From: an uncultured Ruminococcus sp.
Lineage (GTDB): Bacteria > Bacillota > Clostridia > Oscillospirales > CAG-272
NCBI GenBank assembly: GCA_902783705.1
Contig: CACZSA010000069.1
Location: 1 to 22,424, forward strand
Length of the DNA stretch: 22,424 nucleotides
Reading direction: 5' to 3'
Positions 7,037 to 14,634 of the stretch are shown here, in pieces. The position numbers and the translations under genes were made by a program. Under the pieces are notes generated by a model, which was given only the letters and a program-made list of their open reading frames with translations, was not told where the DNA came from and did no database searches. Position 1 is the first letter of the stretch, and each line of letters starts with the position of its first letter.

Positions 7037-7543
7037 TCAGGAGCGCCGGACGCGGTACTCGACGAGGAGCGCGAGGCGGAAGAGCAGGGAAATACCGATG
7101 CCGGAGACGAGAAGGAGCGGTCGGATTGGAACCGATGCGCCGTCCGTCAGAGCGGCATAGAAGGGGGTGAGCAGGAGGGTAAATGCGGAGGAAAGAAGAT
7201 TTGCGAGGACCCGGAAGCGCGGGAAGAGGCCGCCCCGGAGCGTCACGGATGTGCGCGCGCCGAGGGAGGCGAGGATAAGGAGCAAGATGACCGCGGCGCA
7301 GACCGGAAGGGCAACCAGATAGTAGTACGTGAACACGTCGAACGCCCAGCCGTCGTCGTCGAGGCGGGTGACATGCAGTATCCCGAGCCCGAACGCGAGG
7401 GCTGTGATCCCCGCGCCCGCGAGGCCGAGGACGAGGTTGACGCGCGTCTTCTTTTGGGGATCCGCGCCGGGTTTCGCGTCGAGCGCGGTCCGGACAGCGA
7501 GGAACACGAAGAGGGCGATTGCGGCGAGCGCGTAGAGGATCAT
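7037..7543 (-). CDS. Five-helix membrane protein of unknown function
   Basis: Seen: 168 residues with about five hydrophobic segments (roughly 2-18, 35-57, 70-92, 113-130, 140-160) and no recognisable motif. The start is fixed by an ATGA overlap with the stop of the nitroreductase gene (ATG 7543-7541, TGA 7542-7540), indicating translational coupling. A longer in-frame reading toward 7927 would run entirely over the nitroreductase gene and is rejected. 25 nt separate its stop from the secreted protein gene. Nothing in the sequence gives a function; co-expression with a flavoprotein and a surface protein is the only clue. Confidence 0.7.
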   Translation of the reverse strand: MILYALAAIALFVFLAVRTALDAKPGADPQKKTRVNLVLGLAGAGITALAFGLGILHVTRLDDDGWAFDVFTYYYLVALPVCAAVILLLILASLGARTSVTLRGGLFPRFRVLANLLSSAFTLLLTPFYAALTDGASVPIRPLLLVSGIGISLLFRLALLVEYRVRRS

Positions 7544-8118
7544 TCGACGATGACGTCCTCGAGGGAACGCTTCGGGACAAAGTGCAGGTTGGCCTTGTCG
7601 CGGAAGTACGCGGTGTTCCCGTCCTTCGGAAGGTCGCAGATCATGACGGTCTCGTCCGGGACGCCGAGCGCGATGAGGAGCATCGGGGAGAGCTTTTTGG
7701 GCAGCCGCAGGGAGAGGGCGACCTCCTCCCGCTCGAACGCGCCGATCATGCATCCGCCGAAGCCGAGCTCGGTCGCCATGAGCAGGATCGTCTGCGCGGC
7801 GATGCCGCAGTCGGTGCGCGCCGAATCGGGGTTCTCCGTGATCGTTTTGTCGCAGCAGACCGCGATGAAGGCTGTGGGATGGTGACCGTCCGGCGGGAGC
7901 TTGACGTCGGGAAGAAGCCCGGCCCAATGCGTGTGGGACAGGACCTCCTCGACCTCCTCGGGCTCATGGACGAGGCGGTATTTCAGCGGCTGGCGGTTGA
8001 CGGCGGAGGGGCAGAGACGGACGGTGTCGACGAGATCGACGAGGTCCTCGCGTCCGATGCGCCGGGATTCGTCGAAGCTGCGGTAGCTCCGGTTGTCGAT
8101 GACAAGATCGCGGATCAT
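7540..8118 (-). CDS. Nitroreductase-family flavoprotein
   Basis: Seen: 192 residues. Nitroreductase hallmarks are RSYRSFD near the N-terminus (FMN phosphate-binding arginines), CPSAVNRQPLKY (36-47, the PSAxNxQP loop), the DCGIAAQTILLMATELGFGGCMIG helix (103 onward, given here in part as DCGIAAQTILL) and a C-terminal KRSLEDVI. Typical members are FMN dimers that reduce nitro compounds, quinones or enones with NAD(P)H; short forms of about 170-200 aa like this are common in Clostridia. First gene of a three-gene operon with a strong promoter at 8151-8179 and AGGA close to the ATG. The substrate cannot be predicted. Confidence 0.88.
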   Translation of the reverse strand: MIRDLVIDNRSYRSFDESRRIGREDLVDLVDTVRLCPSAVNRQPLKYRLVHEPEEVEEVLSHTHWAGLLPDVKLPPDGHHPTAFIAVCCDKTITENPDSARTDCGIAAQTILLMATELGFGGCMIGAFEREEVALSLRLPKKLSPMLLIALGVPDETVMICDLPKDGNTAYFRDKANLHFVPKRSLEDVIVE

Positions 8119-8150
8119 GGGTACATCCTCTTTTTTGTTTGTTTTATCCT

Positions 8151-8179
8151 ATTATACGCGATGCGCGCGCGGATTTCAA
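8151..8179 (-). promoter_or_regulatory. Strong promoter of the nitroreductase operon
   Basis: Minus strand TTGAAA (8179-8174), 17-bp spacer, TATAAT (8156-8151), 32 bp ahead of the start codon. It is back to back with the rhamnosidase promoter at 8218. Confidence 0.85.
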
Positions 8180-8217
8180 GGACAATTTTTTAATATTTGC
8201 ATATTGCGTCAAAATCC

Positions 8218-8253
8218 TTGACAAACCCCGCCGTTTGTTTTATACTGAAACGG
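8218..8253 (+). promoter_or_regulatory. Promoter and candidate operator of the rhamnosidase-pepT operon
   Basis: TTGACA (8218-8223), 17 bp, TATACT (8241-8246). The -10 is enclosed by an inverted repeat CCGTTT (8231-8236) / AAACGG (8248-8253) with an 11-bp gap, a plausible site for a dimeric repressor. Confidence 0.75.
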
Positions 8254-8292
8254 AAAGGTGTGCCCGGATCGGGCGGAAAGGACGGATTTTCG

Positions 8293-9960
8293 ATGAAATT
8301 ACAGGAGAAATTCGGAATCTACGGCATCGACGACGAGCGGCAGCGGAAGGTGATCTTTCCCACCCGCGTCGTGCTGACGAAGGGGAACGTGAAGGGCGCG
8401 GCGCATCTCACGGAATACAAGCCCGCGCAGGTGGCGATCTACGGATACCACGACCAGTGCGTCCTCGACAACCGGGAGGGCGGGGAGAATGCGGCGGTGC
8501 TCGTCGATTTCGGGCGAGAGCTGCACGGGACGGTCACGGTCTCCGTCTGGTCGATGAACGGCGCGTACGCCAATTACATCCTCCGTCTCGGCGAGAGCGT
8601 CTCGGAGGCGCTCACCCCGGTCGGCGAAAAGAACGCGACGAACGACCACGCCAACCGCGACATGATGACCGGATCCGGTCCGTGGGCGTCGAACGAATCG
8701 AACGAATCCGGCTTCCGCTTCGCCTACGTGGAGCTGACCTCGCCCGGGATGTACATGGAGATCCGGTGCGTCACGGCGACGCTCGTCTACCGGGATATCG
8801 AATACCGCGGCTCCTTCGAATGCAGCGATCCCCTGATCGGGAGGATCTACGACACCGCCGCCTATACAGTACACCTCAACATGCAGCGGTATCTCTGGGA
8901 CGGCATCAAGCGCGACCGGCTCGTCTGGGCGGGCGACATGAACACCGAGCTTGCGACGATCCTTGCAGTCTTCGGCGAGAATGAGGTCGTCCCGAAGTCC
9001 CTCGACCTCGTGCGCGACGTCACGCCGACGGATCAGTCGATGAACGGGCTGTCCTCCTACAACCTCTGGTGGCTCCTCTGCCATGCCGAGTGGTACCGCG
9101 GAACGGGGAATTTCGACTACCTCGCCGCGCAGAAGGACTATATCCGTGAAATGCTCGCGCGCTATGTCAGCTACGTGGACGAGCACGGTTCCGAGATCCT
9201 CCCCGGCGGGCGGTTCTTCGACTGGCCGACCGCGAATTACCCGGACGCGCAGCACGCAGGCCTGCAGGGACTCTTCCGCATGGCGCTGCTCGGCGGCGGG
9301 GAGATCATGAAGACCCTCGGCGAGGGCGACATGGCGGAGAAGTGCTTCCTCGCGGCGGACAGGCTGCTGGCACACGTCCCGGCGTACGGCGACTGGAAAC
9401 AGCCCGCGGCGCTTCTCGCCCTCAGCGGGATCATCGATCCGAAGGAGGCCTACCGGACCTGCATCGGCAAGGACGGCGCGCGCGGACTCTCGACCTTCCT
9501 CGGCTATTACACCCTCACGGCGGTCGGCGCGGCGGGCGAATACGAGGCGGCCCTCGACATCATGCGCGGCTACTGGGGCAGGATGCTCGAGCTCGGCGCG
9601 ACGACGTTCTGGGAGGACTTCAACGTCGACTGGGCGGAGGGCGCGACGGGGATCGATCAGATCGTTCCCGAGGGCGGCATCGACATCCACGGCGACTTCG
9701 GCGCGCACTGCTACGTCAAGCTTCGCCACAGCCTCTGCCACGGATGGGCGTCCGGTCCCGCGCCGTATCTCGCGGCAAACGTGCTGGGCCTGAAGGTCCT
9801 CGCGCCCGGATGCCGGGAAATGCTCTTCGATCCGCATCTCTCCGGCCTCGACTGGGCGCGCGGCACCTATCCGACGCCCTATGGCAACATCGAGGTCGAG
9901 CTCACGAAGTCCGGCGCGTCCCTGAAGGCGCCCGACGGCGTGAAGATCGTGCGAAAATAA
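8293..9960 (+). CDS. GH78-like alpha-L-rhamnosidase
   Basis: Seen: 555 residues from the ATG at 8293 (GGAAAGGA about 10 nt upstream); an earlier in-frame ATG at 8197 precedes the promoter and is rejected. A beta-sandwich region (about 20-175) leads to a six-hairpin (alpha/alpha)6 catalytic region with DGIKRDRLVWAGDM (203-216), FFDWP (308-312), TTFWEDF (437-443) and SLCHGWASGP (480-489). Known: in GH78 the first motif is usually D-x-P-x-R-E-R-x-x-W-x-G-D, with Glu as general acid. Here Asp208 replaces Glu, while Asp203 and Asp215 are kept, so this is a divergent subgroup. No signal peptide, so it acts inside the cell on imported oligosaccharides. Followed 26 nt later by pepT. Confidence 0.8.
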   Translation: MKLQEKFGIYGIDDERQRKVIFPTRVVLTKGNVKGAAHLTEYKPAQVAIYGYHDQCVLDNREGGENAAVLVDFGRELHGTVTVSVWSMNGAYANYILRLGESVSEALTPVGEKNATNDHANRDMMTGSGPWASNESNESGFRFAYVELTSPGMYMEIRCVTATLVYRDIEYRGSFECSDPLIGRIYDTAAYTVHLNMQRYLWDGIKRDRLVWAGDMNTELATILAVFGENEVVPKSLDLVRDVTPTDQSMNGLSSYNLWWLLCHAEWYRGTGNFDYLAAQKDYIREMLARYVSYVDEHGSEILPGGRFFDWPTANYPDAQHAGLQGLFRMALLGGGEIMKTLGEGDMAEKCFLAADRLLAHVPAYGDWKQPAALLALSGIIDPKEAYRTCIGKDGARGLSTFLGYYTLTAVGAAGEYEAALDIMRGYWGRMLELGATTFWEDFNVDWAEGATGIDQIVPEGGIDIHGDFGAHCYVKLRHSLCHGWASGPAPYLAANVLGLKVLAPGCREMLFDPHLSGLDWARGTYPTPYGNIEVELTKSGASLKAPDGVKIVRK

Positions 9961-9986
9961 AACTACGGATATAAGGAAGGATCATC

Positions 9987-11210
9987 ATGACGCTTCTCGA
10001 ACGTTTTCTGACCTATGTGAACATTCCCACCTCCTCGGACGAGCACTCCTCGACCGTCCCGACGGCAGCAAAGGAATTTGCGCTTGCGGAGAAACTCGCC
10101 GCGGATATGCGGGAGATCTGCATCGTGGACGCGCACGTCGACGGGCACTGCTACGTCTACGGACACATCCCTGCGACGCCCGGATATGAGGGCTGCAAAA
10201 GGATCGGCTTCATCGCGCACATCGACACCTCCCCGGATTTCGCGGACAGCCCGATGAATGTGCAGATCCATGAGAATTATAATGGTGGCGACGTGGCCCT
10301 CGGCTCGAGCGGGAGGACGATCACCGCGGCGAATTTCCCGCATCTGAAAGCCCTCGCCGGGTGCACGCTCATCACGACGGACGGCATGACGCTCCTCGGC
10401 GCGGACGACAAGGCGGGCGTGACGGAGATCCTCTGCGCGATGGAAGCCATCCTCGGCGGAAATCTCCCGCACGGACCGATTTCGATCGCCTTCACGCCGG
10501 ACGAGGAGGTCGGGACCTCCGCCGACAGCTTTGATCTGGACACCTTCGCGGCGGATTTCGCCTACACGGTCGACGGCTCCATGGAGGGCGAGGTCGTGTA
10601 CGAGAACTTCAACGCCGCCTCCGCCTCCTTTGAGATCCACGGCTACAACATCCATCCCGGCGAGGCGAAAAACCGGATGATCAACGCGTCCCTCGTGGCG
10701 ATGGAGATCAACGCGATGCTGCCCGCCGGAGACACGCCGCGGAACACGGAGGGCTACGAGGGCTTCTATCACCTGACCGACATGCGCGGGGACTGCGAAT
10801 CCGCCGAGCTGCACTACATTGTGCGCGATCACTCCGCCGCGATGTTCGACGCGCGCAAGGCGACACTCTGCCACATCGAAAAGCTCGTCAATGAGAAATA
10901 CGGACCGGGGACGGCAAAGCTGACGATCCGGGACTCCTACCGGAACATGGAGGAGATGATCCGCCCGGTGTTCCGCGTGGTCGAGATCGCGGACGAGGCG
11001 ACGCGGCAGGCGGGTATCGAGCCGATCCACGACCCGATCCGCGGAGGAACGGACGGCGCGCGGCTTTCGTTCATGGGACTGCCTTGCCCGAACCTCGGAA
11101 CGGGCGGCTTCGCGTTCCACGGCCCCTACGAGCACTGCACCCTCGAGGGCATGGAAAAGGTCGCCGAGATCATCCGCGGGATCGTGCGGATCTGGAGCGA
11201 AGAGAAATAA
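9987..11210 (+). CDS. pepT: Tripeptide aminopeptidase PepT
   Basis: Seen: 407 residues, AAGGAAGGA just ahead of the ATG. Metal ligands and catalytic residues sit where the M20B family has them: His78 and Asp80 in AHIDTS, Asp140 in GADDKAG, Glu173/Glu174 in TPDEEVG, Asp196 in TVDGS and His378 in AFHGPYEH. Numbering is almost the same as in the E. coli enzyme. Reaction: removes the N-terminal residue from tripeptides, two Zn ions, in the cytoplasm, last step of peptide use. Starts 26 nt after the rhamnosidase stop, so probably the second gene of the same operon. Ends in a strong terminator. Confidence 0.96.
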   Translation: MTLLERFLTYVNIPTSSDEHSSTVPTAAKEFALAEKLAADMREICIVDAHVDGHCYVYGHIPATPGYEGCKRIGFIAHIDTSPDFADSPMNVQIHENYNGGDVALGSSGRTITAANFPHLKALAGCTLITTDGMTLLGADDKAGVTEILCAMEAILGGNLPHGPISIAFTPDEEVGTSADSFDLDTFAADFAYTVDGSMEGEVVYENFNAASASFEIHGYNIHPGEAKNRMINASLVAMEINAMLPAGDTPRNTEGYEGFYHLTDMRGDCESAELHYIVRDHSAAMFDARKATLCHIEKLVNEKYGPGTAKLTIRDSYRNMEEMIRPVFRVVEIADEATRQAGIEPIHDPIRGGTDGARLSFMGLPCPNLGTGGFAFHGPYEHCTLEGMEKVAEIIRGIVRIWSEEK

Positions 11211-11222
11211 CGGAAATAAACG

Positions 11223-11256
11223 AAAAGACACGGTCAGGCTCATACCGTGTCTTTTT
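11223..11256. terminator. Intrinsic terminator after pepT
   Basis: 12-bp perfect stem AAAAGACACGGT (11223-11234) / ACCGTGTCTTTT (11244-11255), 9-nt loop, T-run included in the right arm. The A-run on the left allows it to work on the minus strand as well. Confidence 0.88.
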
Positions 11257-11270
11257 CCGTTCTCCGGGGC

Positions 11271-11309
11271 AAAAAGAAGCTGTCCGCCATGAAAGGGGAC
11301 AGCTTCTTT
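11271..11309 (-). terminator. Intrinsic terminator of the solute-binding protein gene
   Basis: 13-bp perfect stem (11273-11285 with 11297-11309). Read on the minus strand it is followed by TTTTT (11275-11271), and it lies 27 bp past the stop codon of the minus-strand gene. It sits 15 bp from the pepT terminator, giving a tandem pair between convergent genes. Confidence 0.85.
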
Positions 11310-11335
11310 GCATAGATCCGTGATGATCGGTCGGA

Positions 11336-12856
11336 TCAGTCGAGCGCTTCAAACGCCTTCACGAGCTTTTCCAAGGACTTGTTCCAGACCTTGGAGTTCT
11401 TCGCGATGGTGGAGGCGATGGATTCTTCCTTCGCATCGGCGCGTCCGCGGAAGAAGTGGTTGATGTCGCCGAGCTTGTTGGACCACTGCGCGGCGAAGTC
11501 GATCGTGACGTTTTCGTGGCAGAGCTCGATCATGCGCCCGGAGTCGGAGTCGCGGGTGAACTTGACCTTCAGCGCGATCTCATAGTAAGCCGGGGTGACT
11601 TCCTTGAAGGATTCGGAAGCGAGGGCCTCGAGGGTCGCGGAGATGCAGTCCGTGCCGCCGACGGAGACCGGAACGCCGAAGATCGTGCAGGAGTCGTGGA
11701 TTCTGGTGTTGTAATGCGGCTGGGTGTCGTCCAGCTTCGGCATCGGAAGGATCATGAAGTCGTCTTCCATGTCGCGGAGGTAGATCGGGGACTGATAGAG
11801 CTTGTTGTCGGTCATCATGAACTGACCGGCGCCGAAGGCGGTCATGATGGCGATGGAGTCATCCGTGCCGACGGGGTTGATCATGCAGGCCGAGTTGTTG
11901 AACATGAGGTTGTAGTACTTGTCCCAGAACTTGTAGGTCCATTCGTTGTCGAGGGAGATGACCGGGAGGCCGTTCTCGTCGCGGGTGGAGAAGTCGACCA
12001 TGCAGCCCGCAGCGATGCCGTCCGTCAGGTCGTTGGACTGCGTGACGAAGCCGAACTGGTCCTTGCCGTCGATCGAGCCGTTGCCGTTGAGGTCGACGTA
12101 CGCGACGGAGGCGAGCTCGGAGACCTTGTCCATGGTCCAGTCGCCTTCATCGACGACGGAGTAGAGATTGACGTCCGGATAGTAGTTGTTGAAGATCGTG
12201 GAGTTGACATACATGACGTACATGCCGCCGGTGTAGCGGAGCGCGAGGTCGCCGGTGCACCAGTAGAATTTCTCACCGTCGTAGCTCATGTTCTTCATGT
12301 AGCCCGTGCCCCAGTACTCGCGGTCGAAGTCGTTGTAGGGGAAGTTTTCCTTATTGTTGAGGTTGTAAAGGATGCCTTCGGACGCCAGTACGATGTTGTA
12401 GTACTGGTAGCCGCCGAAGACGTCGTAGTCGGCGGAGCCGGCCTTGACGGCGTTGCGGATGGTGGTGCCGTTCGCGCCGGAGTCGGTGCCCACCTGGGGC
12501 TCGGCGATCGCGACGTTGAGACGGTCGGTGACGACGATGTTGCGCTGGAATACCGCCGCGTCCACGACCTCGCCGCTGTCTTCCTCGGCGTAGATCGAGA
12601 GCTCGGTGATGTTGCCGTTCGCGCCTTCGGTGAGCAGGAATTTCAGGCTGCGGCCTTCAAAATCCATGGTCTCGGGCATGGAATCGAGGAAGCGCGCGGT
12701 CTCCTCCGTCTCTTCCGTCAGATCGGCAGTCGGGGTCTGGGAGTTCGCCGAATTGTTCTTCGCGCCGTCGTCCGCGTTCGCGCTGTTGTTGGAGCAGGCA
12801 GTCACGGAGGCGAGGAGGAGCATGCCGGCGAGAATGCTTGTGAGGATTCTCTTCAT
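11336..12856 (-). CDS. Extracellular solute-binding lipoprotein (sugar ABC type)
   Basis: Seen: 506 residues from the ATG at 12856. Lipoprotein signal peptide (1-20) with lipobox VTAC (Cys21), then a low-complexity Asn/Ser/Thr/Glu linker (22-55). The mature region (FEGRSLKFLLTEG..., NIVVTDRLNV, FGGYQYYN, SNDLTDGIAAGC) resembles family-1 solute-binding proteins of clostridial sugar transporters. A DxNxNGxIDxxD loop (255-266), with the usual calcium-binding pattern of dockerin/EF-hand loops, sits in the middle. Known: such proteins deliver oligosaccharides to MalFG-type permeases. No permease or ATPase gene is adjacent, so it is an orphan or its partners lie elsewhere. Apparent longer reading frames upstream to 13927 run antisense over the epimerase and are not coding. 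Confidence 0.87.
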   Translation of the reverse strand: MKRILTSILAGMLLLASVTACSNNSANADDGAKNNSANSQTPTADLTEETEETARFLDSMPETMDFEGRSLKFLLTEGANGNITELSIYAEEDSGEVVDAAVFQRNIVVTDRLNVAIAEPQVGTDSGANGTTIRNAVKAGSADYDVFGGYQYYNIVLASEGILYNLNNKENFPYNDFDREYWGTGYMKNMSYDGEKFYWCTGDLALRYTGGMYVMYVNSTIFNNYYPDVNLYSVVDEGDWTMDKVSELASVAYVDLNGNGSIDGKDQFGFVTQSNDLTDGIAAGCMVDFSTRDENGLPVISLDNEWTYKFWDKYYNLMFNNSACMINPVGTDDSIAIMTAFGAGQFMMTDNKLYQSPIYLRDMEDDFMILPMPKLDDTQPHYNTRIHDSCTIFGVPVSVGGTDCISATLEALASESFKEVTPAYYEIALKVKFTRDSDSGRMIELCHENVTIDFAAQWSNKLGDINHFFRGRADAKEESIASTIAKNSKVWNKSLEKLVKAFEALD

Positions 12857-12922
12857 GGTGGTGATGCTTTCCTTTCGATGGTGTACGGAAATCTCGTGTT
12901 TCCATAGTTTCGGATGAAAAGT

Positions 12923-12951
12923 ATTATAGCATAATAAAAGCCGGAATGCAA
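12923..12951 (-). promoter_or_regulatory. Promoter of the solute-binding protein gene
   Basis: Minus strand TTGCAT (12951-12946), 17 bp, TATAAT (12928-12923), about 66 bp ahead of the start codon. The -10 is perfect and the -35 poor, as expected of a promoter needing an activator. Confidence 0.6.
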
Positions 12952-13076
12952 TGCGTATTCTCAAAAAAAACAACAGAAAATTGTAAACTTCCTCCCCGCT
13001 TTTTCGCCTCCGGGAACGGGCCTGAAAAAGCGCACAAATCCCTTTGGTCAAAACCGACGAAATTTCATCAAACCGC

Positions 13077-13105
13077 TTGAAATCCCGCCGGATACCGGGT
13101 ATAAT
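13077..13105 (+). promoter_or_regulatory. Promoter of the isomerase/epimerase gene
   Basis: TTGAAA (13077-13082), 17 bp, TATAAT (13100-13105). The palindrome ATACCGGGTAT (13092-13102) overlaps the -10. The leader is about 30 nt and carries GGAAAGGA at 13124-13131. Confidence 0.85.
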
Positions 13106-13141
13106 AGAACCGGAAAAACAGACGGAAAGGACACCCGAACC

Positions 13142-13897
13142 ATGATCGACTCCATTGGACTGCAGCTTTTCTCCATCCGCCCCACGATGGACACGGCGGA
13201 GAACATCCGCATGAGCTTCCGGCGCATCCGCGAAATGGGCTATGCCTACGCCCAGACGGCGGGCTGCGCGATCCCTTACGAGGAATTCGGCAGAATCGCC
13301 CGCGAGGAGGGCATCGGGATCTGCGGCACGCATGACGATTTCGGTCTGATGCTCCGCCACCCGGACGAGGCGATGCGCAACCACGAGGCGCTCGGGACGC
13401 ACAACATGGGTATCGGCGGCTTCCACGCGACCGATCCTGACGAGGTCGCCCGCTTCATCGAACAGGCGAACACCGTCGCCGCAAGCATCCGCCCGCACGG
13501 CTATAAATTCACCTATCACAACCACAGCCACGAGTTCATGCGCATGAAGAACGGCAAGACGATCATGGACATGCTCGTCGAGGGGCTCGATCCCGACGGC
13601 ACCTCCTTCGTGCTCGACACCTACTGGGTACAGCACGGCGGCGGCGACGTCCGGTACTGGATCGACAAGCTCGCGGGCCGGATCGACATCCTCCACCTCA
13701 AGGATATGGGACGGGGGGAGAACGGTCCGTTCATCACCGAGGTCGGAAACGGGAACCTCTGGTGGGCGGGCATCCTCGAGACGGCGGCGCGCGCGGGCGT
13801 GAAGTATTACGTCGTCGAGCAGGACACCTGGCCGGGCGATCCCTTCGATTCCGTCCGTCAGTCCGCGGACTATCTGCGGGCGAATTTCATGAAATGA
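13142..13897 (+). CDS. Sugar phosphate isomerase/epimerase-like TIM barrel protein
   Basis: Seen: 251 residues. The AP-endonuclease-2/xylose-isomerase-like fold is indicated by GLQLFSIRP at the start, TYHNHSHEF (124-132), FVLDTYW (156-162), DILHLKD (182-188) and YVVEQD (223-228). His126/His128, Glu131, Asp159, His185 and Glu226 are the expected metal and substrate ligands. Known: members interconvert sugars or inositols (IolE/IolI, tagatose epimerase types) or are uncharacterised; the exact substrate cannot be told. Starts 10 nt after GGAAAGGA. Divergent from the sugar-binding protein, which supports a role in sugar catabolism. A terminator follows at 13914-13943. Confidence 0.85.
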   Translation: MIDSIGLQLFSIRPTMDTAENIRMSFRRIREMGYAYAQTAGCAIPYEEFGRIAREEGIGICGTHDDFGLMLRHPDEAMRNHEALGTHNMGIGGFHATDPDEVARFIEQANTVAASIRPHGYKFTYHNHSHEFMRMKNGKTIMDMLVEGLDPDGTSFVLDTYWVQHGGGDVRYWIDKLAGRIDILHLKDMGRGENGPFITEVGNGNLWWAGILETAARAGVKYYVVEQDTWPGDPFDSVRQSADYLRANFMK

Positions 13898-13913
13898 CCG
13901 AACATTCCGCATC

Positions 13914-13943
13914 TCCGCCGGTCCCATCCTCCGGCGGATTTTT
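13914..13943 (+). terminator. Terminator or attenuator between epimerase and relQ
   Basis: 8-bp stem TCCGCCGG (13914-13921) / CCGGCGGA (13931-13938), 9-nt loop, then TTTTT (13939-13943). It lies between the epimerase stop and the relQ GTG start, so it either ends the first transcript or attenuates read-through into the stress operon. No separate promoter for relQ is visible. Confidence 0.75.
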
Positions 13944-13950
13944 GCGGAAG

Positions 13951-13965
13951 AAGGAGTATGCTGTG
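13951..13965 (+). promoter_or_regulatory. RBS and GTG start that define relQ
   Basis: AAGGAG (13951-13956) is 6 nt ahead of GTG (13963-13965). The alternative in-frame ATG at 13894 overlaps the epimerase stop, has no SD, and would place the terminator hairpin inside the coding region. Confidence 0.75.
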
Positions 13966-14634
13966 AACAACCCCATCCCGATCCCGCAGGAGAACGTCAG
14001 CGGCGCGGCAATCGACCCCGGACGCCTCCTCGAGGATTACCGCGAGCTTGCGGAGCTGGAGCACCTCTACAACGCCGCCATCCGCCAGCTCACCATCAAA
14101 TTCGAGATCCTGAACGACGAGTTCCGGGTCAAGTACGAGCGCTCCCCGATCCACCACATCGAGTCGCGCGTCAAGTCCACGTCGAGCATCGTGAACAAGC
14201 TCCTCGCGCGCGGAAAGGAGGTCACGCCGGAATCCGCGCGGGAGAACGTCAACGACATCGCAGGCGTGCGCGTGGTCTGCTGCTACATCGACGACGTCTA
14301 TTCCGTCGCGGACATGCTGCTCAGGCAGTCGGACATCCGGCTTCTCCGCGAGCAGGACTACATCCGGGAGCCGAACTACAACGGCTACCGCAGCCTCCAC
14401 CTCGACATCGAGCTGCCGATCTACCTCTCCGAGCGGACGGAGATGGTCAAGGCCGAGGTCCAGCTCCGCACCGTCGCGATGGACTTCTGGGCGAGCCTCG
14501 AACACGATCTGCGCTACAAGAACGCGAAAACCATCCCGGCGGGCATCGGCGACCGCATGCTGGCCTGCGCGGACGAAATCGCCGCCATCGACCGGGAAAT
14601 GCAGGAAATCTACAAGGAAATACAGGCATTATGA
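13963..14634 (+). CDS. relQ: Small alarmone synthetase, RelQ type GTP pyrophosphokinase
   Basis: Seen: 223 residues from GTG. The RelA/SpoT synthetase domain has RVKSTSSIVNKL (69-80, ATP/GTP-contacting basic residues), NDIAGVRVVCCY (97-108, Mg-binding Asp98), YNGYRSLHLDIE (139-150, guanine-stacking Tyr) and VKAEVQLRTVAMDFWASLEH (162-181, catalytic Glu165). No HD hydrolase, TGS or ACT domain, so it can make but not degrade alarmones. Reaction: transfers pyrophosphate from ATP to GDP or GTP. Length fits RelQ/YjbM (about 210 aa). Its TGA (14632-14634) overlaps the ATG (14631) of the Nudix-esterase gene, so the two are translationally coupled. Expected regulation: transcriptional, through the attenuator at 13914, and allosteric by pppGpp, as known for RelQ. 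Confidence 0.92.
   Translation: MNNPIPIPQENVSGAAIDPGRLLEDYRELAELEHLYNAAIRQLTIKFEILNDEFRVKYERSPIHHIESRVKSTSSIVNKLLARGKEVTPESARENVNDIAGVRVVCCYIDDVYSVADMLLRQSDIRLLREQDYIREPNYNGYRSLHLDIELPIYLSERTEMVKAEVQLRTVAMDFWASLEHDLRYKNAKTIPAGIGDRMLACADEIAAIDREMQEIYKEIQAL

Noticed and set aside
4029..8250. Shared promoter motif of the toxin-antitoxin and rhamnosidase genes as a regulon
   Set aside because: Both have TTGACAAA, a C-rich spacer and TATACTG, but this is what strong sigma-A promoters of this genome look like (compare 13077 and 16093), and the flanking repeats differ.
12857..13927. N-terminal extension of the solute-binding protein frame
   Set aside because: It runs antisense over the epimerase and through the promoter region. 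The lipoprotein signal begins exactly at 12856.
13894..13962. Earlier ATG start for relQ overlapping the epimerase stop
   Set aside because: No SD, and the added residues would be encoded by a terminator hairpin; GTG at 13963 has AAGGAG at good spacing.
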